A stretch of 10,339 nucleotides of DNA. Origin: an uncultured Phycisphaerales bacterium (lineage in GTDB: Bacteria; Planctomycetota; Phycisphaerae; Sedimentisphaerales; Anaerobacaceae). Where the stretch lies: assembly GCA_937868145.1 (NCBI GenBank), contig CALMMH010000086.1, positions 1-10,339 on the forward strand, read 5' to 3'. Each line of letters begins with the position of its first letter. Positions within the stretch are counted from its first letter, which is position 1. Both the position numbers and the translations under genes were made by a program. The notes under the pieces are model-generated. The model saw only the letters and a program-made list of their open reading frames with translations. It had not been told where the DNA came from and did not search any database. This document shows, piece by piece, positions 1 to 7,210 of this stretch.

Positions 1-27
1 CTGGATTGACAGGCCGGGAGATAGTCA

Positions 28-243
28 ATGAGTATCCACGTATGGGCGGCGTTCTGTGTGGCTGCGGGAATCGTCCTGGTGATCCCGGGACCGACGATCA
101 TTGCCGGCCTCTACGTTCTGTTTGCCGGTCATCTTCGCGACAAGATCGGCCGGGCGGGTACGCGCCGATGGTTCAATCGTTGCGGCGGGACCGCGTTGAT
201 CGGCGCCGGTGTTCTGACGGCCGCCCTGCGGCGGGCGGCATAA
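28..243 (+). CDS. Internally deleted LysE/RhtB-family transporter remnant (71 aa)
   Basis: I read this as a shortened relic of a LysE/RhtB amino-acid exporter. Residues 1-25 match the family N terminus: a first membrane helix ending in the signature Pro-Gly-Pro (VLVIPGPTII). Residues from about 26 match the extreme C terminus: YVLFAGHLRD, then the RRWFNR...GG..LIGAGVLTA end of the last helix. Family members are about 200-210 aa, so roughly 130 residues (the middle helices) are missing, yet the two ends are joined in frame. The start has a purine-rich GGGAG at 16-20, 7 bases upstream. With one or two helices left it is unlikely to transport anything. It could be a decaying pseudogene, an assembly collapse, or a real mini-protein. 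It is separated from the downstream operon by 374 bases and is probably unrelated to it. The family resemblance is from memory of conserved motifs. Confidence 0.6.
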   Translation: MSIHVWAAFCVAAGIVLVIPGPTIIAGLYVLFAGHLRDKIGRAGTRRWFNRCGGTALIGAGVLTAALRRAA

Positions 244-617
244 CAAGACGTGTATTCTGCACGAATGGAGTCTCCCGCACGCTGAAGTCTGACGATGTGA
301 TAAGTCTTGTGTTTGTAACGAGATATGGTATTTCAAGGCCTGTGCATCCGACCCATCGGGCGGTCATTCGAGCCAAACTGCGAAATCAGCGATCAACGGC
401 GACGACGCAGATCCCGGTGCTGCCGGGTTGGTGGGTGCGCATTCGCTTTAAGCCTTGAAGAATGCCCCAGCGTAGTGTAGTTAATGACGAACAACCGAGC
501 GGGTTGTGACGTATTTTGCGTCAACGCTTTTTCGCGTGCACAAAGACCAGCGCATCCGGCTGGGCAGGGTTTCGAGGGCGACAACGATATTTGTAACCTT
601 GGTTGGGGTAAGTCTTT
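244..617. other. Non-coding gap upstream of the Bat operon
   Basis: No convincing gene lies in these 374 bases; open frames on either strand lack family features and good start sites. The AT-richer part (about 290-340 and 480-600) presumably holds the operon promoter, but I could not find a -35/-10 pair with acceptable spacing. A small hairpin (CCCGG 413-417, CCGGG 423-427) has no T-run. Two overlapping inverted repeats at 491-523 are listed separately. Confidence 0.5.
491..523. promoter_or_regulatory. Two overlapping inverted repeats, candidate operator
   Basis: ACAACC (491-496) and GGTTGT (502-507) form a perfect 6-bp inverted repeat with a 5-base spacer. Directly after it, TGACG (507-511) and CGTCA (519-523) form a 5-bp inverted repeat with a 7-base spacer. 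They lie about 95-125 bases before the moxR start, where a promoter or operator of the operon would be expected. The short arms could arise by chance, and no regulator is identified. Confidence 0.2.
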
Positions 618-1603
<986 letters not shown>

Positions 1604-1607
<4 letters not shown>

Positions 1608-1689
1608 AGTGGGGCTTGCCCCACCGATTCCTGTGTCGGAAAAGAGCGAAGAGAATAATGAAGAGACGGTGGGGCAAGCCCCACCCTAC
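1604..1689. repeat. Convergent pair of palindromic repeats (family 1, copies 1 and 2)
   Basis: GTGGGGCTTGCCCCACCG at 1609-1626 and its exact reverse complement at 1667-1684 flank about 40 bases. The similarity extends to 23 bases (1604-1626 versus 1667-1689) with one mismatch at 1608. Each copy is itself palindromic (GTGGGG, CTTG loop, CCCCAC), so the DNA or RNA can form two small hairpins or one 23-bp stem. The layout resembles a REP pair/BIME or small MITE. It fills the whole moxR-DUF58 junction, includes the moxR stop codon and ends 2 bases before the DUF58 ATG. There is no T-run, so it is not a classical terminator. Confidence 0.85.
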
Positions 1690-1691
1690 AT

Positions 1692-2567
1692 ATGATCCCC
1701 GAAGACCTGATCAAACGAATACGGCAGATCCAGATTTACACCTCGCGGGCGGTGAACGCCAGCTTCGCGGGCCAGTACGAGAGCGTCTTCAAAGGCCGAG
1801 GCATGCAGTTCGACGAGGTCCGCGAGTACACGCCCGGCGACGACATTCGCGCCATCGACTGGAACGTCACGGCCCGCACGGGCAAGCCCTTCATCAAGCG
1901 GTTCGTCGAGGAACGCGAGATGACCGTGCTCTTCGCGGTGGACCTCAGCGCCTCGGGCGAGTTTGGGACCATCAGCAAGATGAAGAACGAGCTGGCGGCC
2001 GAGTTCTGCGCAGTTCTGGCCTTCGCCGCCGCACGGAACAACGACAAGGTGGGCCTCTTGATCTTCACGGACCGCGTCGAGCTGTTCATCCCGCCGAAGA
2101 AGGGCAGCCGACACATCCTCCGCCTGATCCGCGAGCTGCTGGCCTTCGAGATGCCCAAACGCAGGACCAACATCCCGCTGGCTCTGGACTACTTGGCCAA
2201 GGTGGTCCGCAAGCGGGCGACGCTCTTTCTGGTTTCGGACTTCATCGAGGCCGATGTCAAGAAGCCCCTGAGCCTCCTGAACAAACGGCACGATGTCATT
2301 TGCGTGCCGGTCCGCGACCGGGTGGAAGTGGCGATGCCCTCGATGGGCCTGATCGAGATCGAGGACGCCGAGACGGGCGAGATCATGCTCGTCGACACAT
2401 CGAGCAAGCGGTTCCGCGACCAGTATGGCGGGCACAGTTCCCGGCGGTTCAACGAGCTCAAGAGCATGTTCCGCTCCGGCAACGTGGACTTCATTCCGAT
2501 CTCGACCGACAAGGCGTACATCAACGATCTGATTCAGTTTTTCCACATGCGGCACCGGCGTCGCTGA
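1692..2567 (+). CDS. DUF58 domain protein (VWA-like fold), Bat operon partner of MoxR
   Basis: DUF58 protein of 291 aa, probably cytoplasmic because no signal peptide or membrane helix is visible. The family hallmark is at 34-75: KGRGMQFDEVREYTPGDD, then IRAIDWNVTAR, then the KRFVEERE stretch. A VWA-type metal-site motif DLSAS follows at 84-88 (D84, S86, S88), with LFLVSDF further on as the later core strand. This short DUF58 form usually sits beside moxR and the batA/batB genes and probably binds metal and a partner protein. The ATG at 1692 is the only plausible start before Met38, but no Shine-Dalgarno sequence is visible in the preceding 15 bases, because a palindromic repeat ends at 1689. 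Translation may therefore depend on coupling or on the RNA fold. There is a 38-base gap to the next gene. Confidence 0.92.
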   Translation: MIPEDLIKRIRQIQIYTSRAVNASFAGQYESVFKGRGMQFDEVREYTPGDDIRAIDWNVTARTGKPFIKRFVEEREMTVLFAVDLSASGEFGTISKMKNELAAEFCAVLAFAAARNNDKVGLLIFTDRVELFIPPKKGSRHILRLIRELLAFEMPKRRTNIPLALDYLAKVVRKRATLFLVSDFIEADVKKPLSLLNKRHDVICVPVRDRVEVAMPSMGLIEIEDAETGEIMLVDTSSKRFRDQYGGHSSRRFNELKSMFRSGNVDFIPISTDKAYINDLIQFFHMRHRRR

Positions 2568-2605
2568 CGGCGATCGTCTCGAATTTCGTGAGGACGTGAA
2601 CAACG

Positions 2606-3991
2606 ATGGCAGAGAAGCTGAACTTCACACTACCGGAAAAGAAGCCCAAGGGCTCGGCCGCGGGCGCATTGACTGTGCTGCTGTTGATCGTGCTGGTGGC
2701 TCTTGCGGGCGCGAATCTGTTGATTGCGATGTCGGGGAAAAAGCCTGAGTCTGTACCTGTTGGGAACCTTCCAATGGAGCAGGCCAAGGATCTGGCAGGC
2801 AAGCTGGCTCAGCGGGGCTTGTATCAGCAGGCCGCGACCGCCTGGCAGGACTATCTGACGGCCACCCAGCCCACGGGTGCTCAGCAGGCGCAGATCCATT
2901 TTCAGATCGGCGGTCTGCTGGAGAAGGCGGGTCTCTATGCCGACGCGATCGAGCACTACTATCGCAGCGAAGCGGCGGCCCAACTTGCGGAACTCAGCCC
3001 TCAGATCAACGCTCACGTCAAAGAATGTTTCGAGCGATTGGGCAAGTTCTCGGCTCTGCGGTACGAGGTGATGGATCGAACGAGCATGGATGCGTCGAAA
3101 CCGGCCGGCGAAAAGGTCGTCGCGGAGATCGGGGCCGAGAAGATCACGGAATCGCAGTTGGACGCCTTGATCGAAGAGAGCATCGAGGACCAACTGGCTT
3201 CGATGCGGGCGTTCGTGACGCCGGAACAACTCAACGAGCAAAAGAAGCGGGCCCTGGAGCAGTCGCGCACGCCGCAGGCCAAGCAGGAATTCCTGCAGAG
3301 CTGGCTGGCCCAGGAGATCCTGTATCGCCAGGCCCTCGATCAACAACAGGGCGAGAAGCCCGAGGTGAAAAGGCTGATTCACAGTCTGACCCGCCAAGCC
3401 TTGAGCCGGCAGATGCTCGATGAGCAGCTTGCCTCGAAGATCAATCTCACGGACACCGACGTGCAGACCTACTACACGGCCAACAAGGACAAGTACGTCG
3501 AGCCCGCCGACGCCAAAATCAGCCACATCCTTGTGAGCGAAGAAGCGAAGGCAAACGAACTTCTCAAACAGCTTCAGAGCGGGGGAGATTTCGCAACGAT
3601 TGCGAAGGAGTCCTCATTGGACGCGGGCACGAAAGAATCCGGGGGGAAAATCGCGGAAGCTGTTCATCCGGGCGCCTCCATTCCCGGCGTCGGTGACGCG
3701 AACGATCTCAACGCGGCGATTTTTGCCGCCGACGCGTCCAAGGTCCTGGATCAAGCGTTCAAGACGGATAAGGGCTGGGAAATCGTGCGAGTGGACGAAG
3801 AACTCCCGCAACGGCAAAAGGGCTTCGACGAGGTCCGCCAGCAGGTCATGATGGAACTGCTCCGCCGCAAGAGCGAGGAAGTGCAAAGGGATTACCTCAA
3901 GGAGATGATGGACAAGCACAGGGTGATCGTACACACCTCGGCTCTGCAGACCTCACAGGAATCGTCGACGGAGGCTCCGCCGAAGCCATGA
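2606..3991 (+). CDS. Membrane-anchored TPR/SurA-like protein with parvulin (PpiC) domain, probably impaired in catalysis
   Basis: This 461-aa protein looks like an envelope folding factor tied to the Bat complex. A short basic cytoplasmic segment (1-17) leads into one membrane helix (about 18-42). A TPR-like helical region spans about 59-150 (LAQRGLYQQAATAWQDYL; EKAGLYADAIEHYYRSEA). A SurA-N-like helical segment covers about 171-300 (VVAEIGAEKITESQLDALIE...). The PpiC-type fold covers about 303-398 (KISHILVSEEAK; DFATIAKESS; ESGGKIAE), and a charged helical tail follows. His307 corresponds to the first parvulin histidine. The position normally filled by the second (GyHI) is Glu392 in KGWEIVRV, so isomerase activity may be weak or lost and the domain may only bind. 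The start is supported by GAGG at 2590-2593. The stop overlaps the next start as ATGA. Parvulins are not core Bat proteins, so the link rests on operon context. Confidence 0.8.
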   Translation: MAEKLNFTLPEKKPKGSAAGALTVLLLIVLVALAGANLLIAMSGKKPESVPVGNLPMEQAKDLAGKLAQRGLYQQAATAWQDYLTATQPTGAQQAQIHFQIGGLLEKAGLYADAIEHYYRSEAAAQLAELSPQINAHVKECFERLGKFSALRYEVMDRTSMDASKPAGEKVVAEIGAEKITESQLDALIEESIEDQLASMRAFVTPEQLNEQKKRALEQSRTPQAKQEFLQSWLAQEILYRQALDQQQGEKPEVKRLIHSLTRQALSRQMLDEQLASKINLTDTDVQTYYTANKDKYVEPADAKISHILVSEEAKANELLKQLQSGGDFATIAKESSLDAGTKESGGKIAEAVHPGASIPGVGDANDLNAAIFAADASKVLDQAFKTDKGWEIVRVDEELPQRQKGFDEVRQQVMMELLRRKSEEVQRDYLKEMMDKHRVIVHTSALQTSQESSTEAPPKP

Positions 3992-5106
3992 TGGAAGGAC
4001 TCACGACAAAACTCGCGGCCTGTGATTTGGCGGGGCCCTTCGTCCCGGCGGTGCCCGTAGGGTGGGGCTTGCCCCACCGTCTTGCCCTTGTCGGCATGTG
4101 CGTGTTGCTGACGGTCGCCGGCTGCAAGAAGGATTCTCATGGTACGCCGAGCACAACCCCGTTCGAGGTGGACAAGGTCTACGAGCGGGGGCCTGCGACG
4201 GTGCATGTCCGGCTGGACAAGACGAAGCTGACCATCGCCGATACGGTTCTGCTCCAGTTCGAGGCGACGCTGCAACCGGGATACAAGATCGAGATGCCCA
4301 GGGTGGACAAGGTGCTGGAGAACTTCGGGATCGTGGACTGGGACGATCTCGGCGAAAAGCTCGACGCGAAGAACCACGTCGTCACGACATATCAGTACAA
4401 GCTGGAGCCGTTCCTGTCGGGCAACTATGAGATTCCGGCGTTCACATTTAAATTCCACGACGCCAACGACCCGAACGCCACGCACGAACTCGCCAGCGAG
4501 CCGGTCCCCGTCGAGGTGACCTCGCTGCTCGGCGATCAACGGGCCAAGCTGGTGCTCGAGGACATCGAAGGCGTGGTTGAGATGCCCAAACCGGCCGGTC
4601 GCTGGTGGCTCTGGATTCTCGTGGCGCTCGTCGTCGCAGCGGTTCCGGCCGGATGGTTGCTCCTTCGCAGCAGACGCTCCCGGCAGGTCGTCCGCGTCTT
4701 CAAATCGGCGCACGAGATCGCTTACCTGCGTCTGCGGGCCTTAGTGGCGGCGAATCTGATCGAGCAGGGGCAAATCAAGGAGTTCTACGAGCAGATCAGC
4801 GGCATTCTGAGGCACTACATCGAAGATCGCTTTGCCCTGCACGCGCCGGACCGGACGACGGAGGAATTCCTAAGCGAACTACGGTTCATGGGCACGCTGG
4901 CCCCGGCGGATAAGCAGGTGCTGGAGGAGTTCCTGACCCATTGCGACCTGGTCAAGTTCGCCAAGCACGAGCCGACGACCGAGCAGATCCAGCGGACGTT
5001 CGATCTGGTGAAGAATTTTGTCGAGCGGACCAAGTCCGAAGAGCATCTGGTGGACGTGACGGATCATGTCGTCGCCGGCCCGGCGGCAGAGACGGAGGTG
5101 GCGTGA
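3988..5106 (+). CDS. Short BatD-like lipoprotein with DUF4381-like C-terminal domain
   Basis: The 372-aa frame encodes a compact BatD relative. The LALVGMCVLLTVAGC stretch with a VAGC lipobox (Cys46) predicts a lipoprotein. One periplasmic Ig-like module covers about 60-185 (VHVRLDKTKLTIADTVLLQF; YQYKLEPFLSGNYEIPAF). A membrane helix spans about 206-226, followed by a basic stop (RSRRSR). The cytoplasmic helical tail, about 235-350, has EQISGILRHYIEDRF, TTEEFL and CDLVKFA, the pattern of DUF4381 and of BatD tails. ATG 3988 overlaps the upstream stop (ATGA), with GGAGG at 3970-3974. Residues 1-30 are atypical for a signal peptide and contain VGWGLPH, the translation of a palindromic repeat at 4057-4079. 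The original start was probably nearer the lipobox; TTG 4069 would give an 18-residue signal. A lipobox plus an internal helix would tether both ends of the periplasmic domain. A role in MoxR/VWA complex assembly is inferred. Confidence 0.75.
   Translation: MMEGLTTKLAACDLAGPFVPAVPVGWGLPHRLALVGMCVLLTVAGCKKDSHGTPSTTPFEVDKVYERGPATVHVRLDKTKLTIADTVLLQFEATLQPGYKIEMPRVDKVLENFGIVDWDDLGEKLDAKNHVVTTYQYKLEPFLSGNYEIPAFTFKFHDANDPNATHELASEPVPVEVTSLLGDQRAKLVLEDIEGVVEMPKPAGRWWLWILVALVVAAVPAGWLLLRSRRSRQVVRVFKSAHEIAYLRLRALVAANLIEQGQIKEFYEQISGILRHYIEDRFALHAPDRTTEEFLSELRFMGTLAPADKQVLEEFLTHCDLVKFAKHEPTTEQIQRTFDLVKNFVERTKSEEHLVDVTDHVVAGPAAETEVA
4057..4079 (+). repeat. Palindromic repeat (family 1, copy 3) inside coding sequence
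   Basis: These 23 bases are identical to the reverse complement of 1667-1689 and differ from 1604-1626 by one base. The core is GTGGGG-CTTG-CCCCAC. The copy lies in frame in the short BatD-like gene, encodes VGWGLPH, and sits directly before the hydrophobic part of the signal peptide. Confidence 0.9.
5094..5098 (+). promoter_or_regulatory. Strong Shine-Dalgarno sequence deciding the batA start
   Basis: GGAGG lies 7 bases before ATG 5106, within the end of the preceding gene. This spacing supports 5106 over in-frame upstream codons, which would add a BatD-gene shadow sequence instead of the membrane helix expected at the BatA N terminus. Confidence 0.7.
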
Positions 5107-6197
5107 TGGAGTGGTACTCGCCTTGGGCTCTGCTGTTGCTTCTGGTGCTGCCGGTTCTGGGCTACCTCATGTTGCGAAAGAAACGCGGCGCCGCGGTGAA
5201 GTTCCCCAGCCTGGTGGACCTGCGGAATTGCCCGATCTCCTGGCGGCTGCGTCTGCGGCCGGTGCTGGTTGTGACGAGGTTGCTGGTTGTGGCTTTGCTG
5301 ATCCTGGCCTTGGCCCGGCCCCGCAAGGGGACCACGCTGTCGGAGGTCTCCACAGAAGGCGTCGCAATCGAGGCCGTCGTGGACCGTTCCGGCAGTATGC
5401 AGGCGGAGATGGATTACGACGGCGAGAAGCTCAATCGGTTAGAAGTGGTCAAGCGGGTCCTGACGGATTTCGTCGAGGGCGACAAGAAGGATCTCAAGGG
5501 CCGCACGAGCGACTTGATCGGACTGGTGACGTTCTCGCGATACGCCGACACCGTGTGCCCGCTGGTTTTGAGCCACGGCGTCCTCACCGAATTTCTCAAG
5601 CAGACGCAGATTGTGAGTCTCCGCAGCGAGGACGGGACCGCCATCGGCGATGCGATCGCCCTGGGCGCCGCGAGACTCAAGAAGGCGGAGGAGGAACTGC
5701 AGCGCCGGAACATCAATCTGGGTTTCGGCAGTCAAGGTGAAACGTCGAGCGGGACCCCTGATTTCAAGATCAAGAACAAGATCATGATTCTCCTGACCGA
5801 CGGGCAGAACAACATGGGCCGGCAGGACCCCCGCGAAGCGGCGGAACTGGCCAAGGGCTGGGGCATCAAGATCTACTGCATCGGCATCGGCTCGTCGCAG
5901 GCGTATCGGACCGTCCAGACGCCGCTCGGGACGTTCCGCATGCCGGCCGAGCAGGAGCTGGACGAAGGCTTGCTCAAGTCGATCGCCGAGACGACCGGAG
6001 GTTTCTACAGTCGGGCCGACGACGCCGAGTCGCTGCGGAATATCGTCGAGACGATCGACAAGCTGGAGAAGACAGAAGTCAAGTCCGTGCAGTACACGCA
6101 GTACGCGGAGCATTTCGGCTGGTGGGCCATGCCGGCCCTGGCGCTGCTGGGTATCGAGATGCTGGCGGGCTGCACGGTCTTTCGGAAGATACCATGA
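5106..6197 (+). CDS. batA: BatA, membrane-anchored VWA-domain protein
   Basis: BatA-type protein of 363 aa. An N-terminal helix (about 5-22), a basic loop and a second helix (about 53-70, ending in LALARPRKG) place the VWA domain in the periplasm, with a closing helix near 342-358. The metal-site residues are present: D-R-S-G-S at 93-97, the Thr of EDGTAIGDAI, and the Asp of ILLTDGQNN. The GIKIYCIGIGS and AETTGGFYSRADDAESL stretches are typical of BatA. A loop of about 25 residues (RRNINLGFGSQGETSSGTPD) precedes the ILLTDG strand and looks longer than in the BatA proteins I know. ATG 5106 overlaps the previous stop by one base (TGATG) and has GGAGG 7 bases upstream. The stop overlaps the batB start as ATGA. 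It probably pairs with BatB and is acted on by MoxR. Confidence 0.93.
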   Translation: MEWYSPWALLLLLVLPVLGYLMLRKKRGAAVKFPSLVDLRNCPISWRLRLRPVLVVTRLLVVALLILALARPRKGTTLSEVSTEGVAIEAVVDRSGSMQAEMDYDGEKLNRLEVVKRVLTDFVEGDKKDLKGRTSDLIGLVTFSRYADTVCPLVLSHGVLTEFLKQTQIVSLRSEDGTAIGDAIALGAARLKKAEEELQRRNINLGFGSQGETSSGTPDFKIKNKIMILLTDGQNNMGRQDPREAAELAKGWGIKIYCIGIGSSQAYRTVQTPLGTFRMPAEQELDEGLLKSIAETTGGFYSRADDAESLRNIVETIDKLEKTEVKSVQYTQYAEHFGWWAMPALALLGIEMLAGCTVFRKIP

Positions 6198-7210
6198 ACC
6201 TGGGAAACGACAACGCATTGTGGCTCTTGTTCCTGGTGCCGCTGATGCTGGCGCCGGCGTACGTCTGGTGCTTCTGGCGCAAGGCTCGGACGCTTCGCGT
6301 CCTGGCCAGCAACGAGATGCTCGCGAAGATCAACAATACGGTCAGCCTCCGCAAGCAGATCTTCAAGGCATGCCTCTTGATCGCCGCCTTTGTCTGCATC
6401 GTGATCGCGCTGACCGAGCCCAAGTGGAACCCGCAACCGCAGCAGGTCCGCCGCAAGGGACGCGACGTCGTCATCCTGCTGGACACGTCCAAGTCCATGC
6501 TGGCCGAGGACATTACGCCGAGCCGGCTCGAACGCTCCAAGATCGCCATCTCCGATTTGCTGGAAGTCCTCAAGGGCGACCGCGTCGCGATCATCACCTT
6601 CGCCGGCGTGGCGACGGTGAAGTGCCCTCTGACGCAGGACTATGCGTTTGTGCGAATGGCTCTGGCGGACATCTCGACCGAGAGCACCAGCCGGGGCGGA
6701 ACGATGATCGGCGACGCCGTTCGCAAGGCCACTGAAGAGGTGTTCGACAAGCAGAGCCGTCTGTACAAAGACATCATTCTCATCACCGACGGCGAGGACC
6801 ACGACAGCTTCCCCGTCCAGGCGGCCCAGAAGGCGGCAGAGGACGGAGTTCGGATCGTCGCCATCGGTCTGGGCGACGACGCGACCGGCTCGCGCATCCC
6901 CATCACCGGGCCCAACGGCGAAAAGACTTTTCTGAAGTACAACGGTCAGGAAGTCTGGTCCAAGCTCGACAGCGACACGCTCCGTGAGGTCGCCTACGCG
7001 ACCGAAGGCGGCAAGTACCTGTCGGTCCTGCCCGGCACGACGCTGGATTTGGGCGGGATCTACGAGAACTTGATCGCCTCGGCGGAAGGACGCGAGCTGG
7101 AATCCATGACGATGATGAAGTATGATGAAAAGTTCCAGATCTTTGTGGCGTTGGCGCTGGGATTGTTGATCGGCGAGGTATTGATCAGTGAACGCAAGAA
7201 AGCTGTGTAA
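6194..7210 (+). CDS. batB: BatB, membrane-anchored VWA-domain protein
   Basis: BatB-type protein of 338 aa, the second VWA partner. Helices are at about 8-28 and 56-73, the latter followed by the LTEPKWNPQ segment that matches the family "ARP" boundary. The periplasmic VWA domain has D-T-S-K-S at 97-101 followed by MLAEDITPSRLERSK, a BatB signature. The Thr of GGTMIGDAV and the Asp of LITDGEDHD complete the metal site. The RIPITGPNGEKTFLKYNGQEVWSKLD segment and a C-terminal helix (FQIFVALALGLLIGEVLI) also fit. The ATG at 6194 overlaps the batA stop (ATGA); starting further upstream would only add residues read from batA in another frame. The end of the gene overlaps the putative batC start by 23 bases. 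Confidence 0.94.
   Translation: MNLGNDNALWLLFLVPLMLAPAYVWCFWRKARTLRVLASNEMLAKINNTVSLRKQIFKACLLIAAFVCIVIALTEPKWNPQPQQVRRKGRDVVILLDTSKSMLAEDITPSRLERSKIAISDLLEVLKGDRVAIITFAGVATVKCPLTQDYAFVRMALADISTESTSRGGTMIGDAVRKATEEVFDKQSRLYKDIILITDGEDHDSFPVQAAQKAAEDGVRIVAIGLGDDATGSRIPITGPNGEKTFLKYNGQEVWSKLDSDTLREVAYATEGGKYLSVLPGTTLDLGGIYENLIASAEGRELESMTMMKYDEKFQIFVALALGLLIGEVLISERKKAV

Noticed and set aside
294..334. TTGTGT / TATTTC as a promoter
   Set aside because: Poor match to consensus in both boxes, and about 285 bases from the moxR start.
413..427. Hairpin CCCGG/CCGGG as a terminator after the LysE remnant
   Set aside because: Only 5 bp and followed by GT-rich sequence without a T-run.
6..458. Plus-strand open frame overlapping the LysE remnant and the leader
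   Set aside because: Arg/Gly-rich shadow composition; the 28-243 frame has family motifs and a ribosome site, whereas this one has neither.
518..532. GCG-TCAA-CGC followed by five T as a rho-independent terminator
   Set aside because: A 3-bp stem is too weak, and no extension of the stem is possible.
4941..5105. Upstream in-frame start for batA
   Set aside because: Would add residues read out of frame from the preceding gene; ATG 5106 has an ideal Shine-Dalgarno and gives the expected N-terminal helix.
6122..6193. Upstream in-frame start for batB
   Set aside because: Lies inside the batA 3' end with no ribosome site; ATGA at 6194-6197 matches the coupling used by neighbouring genes.
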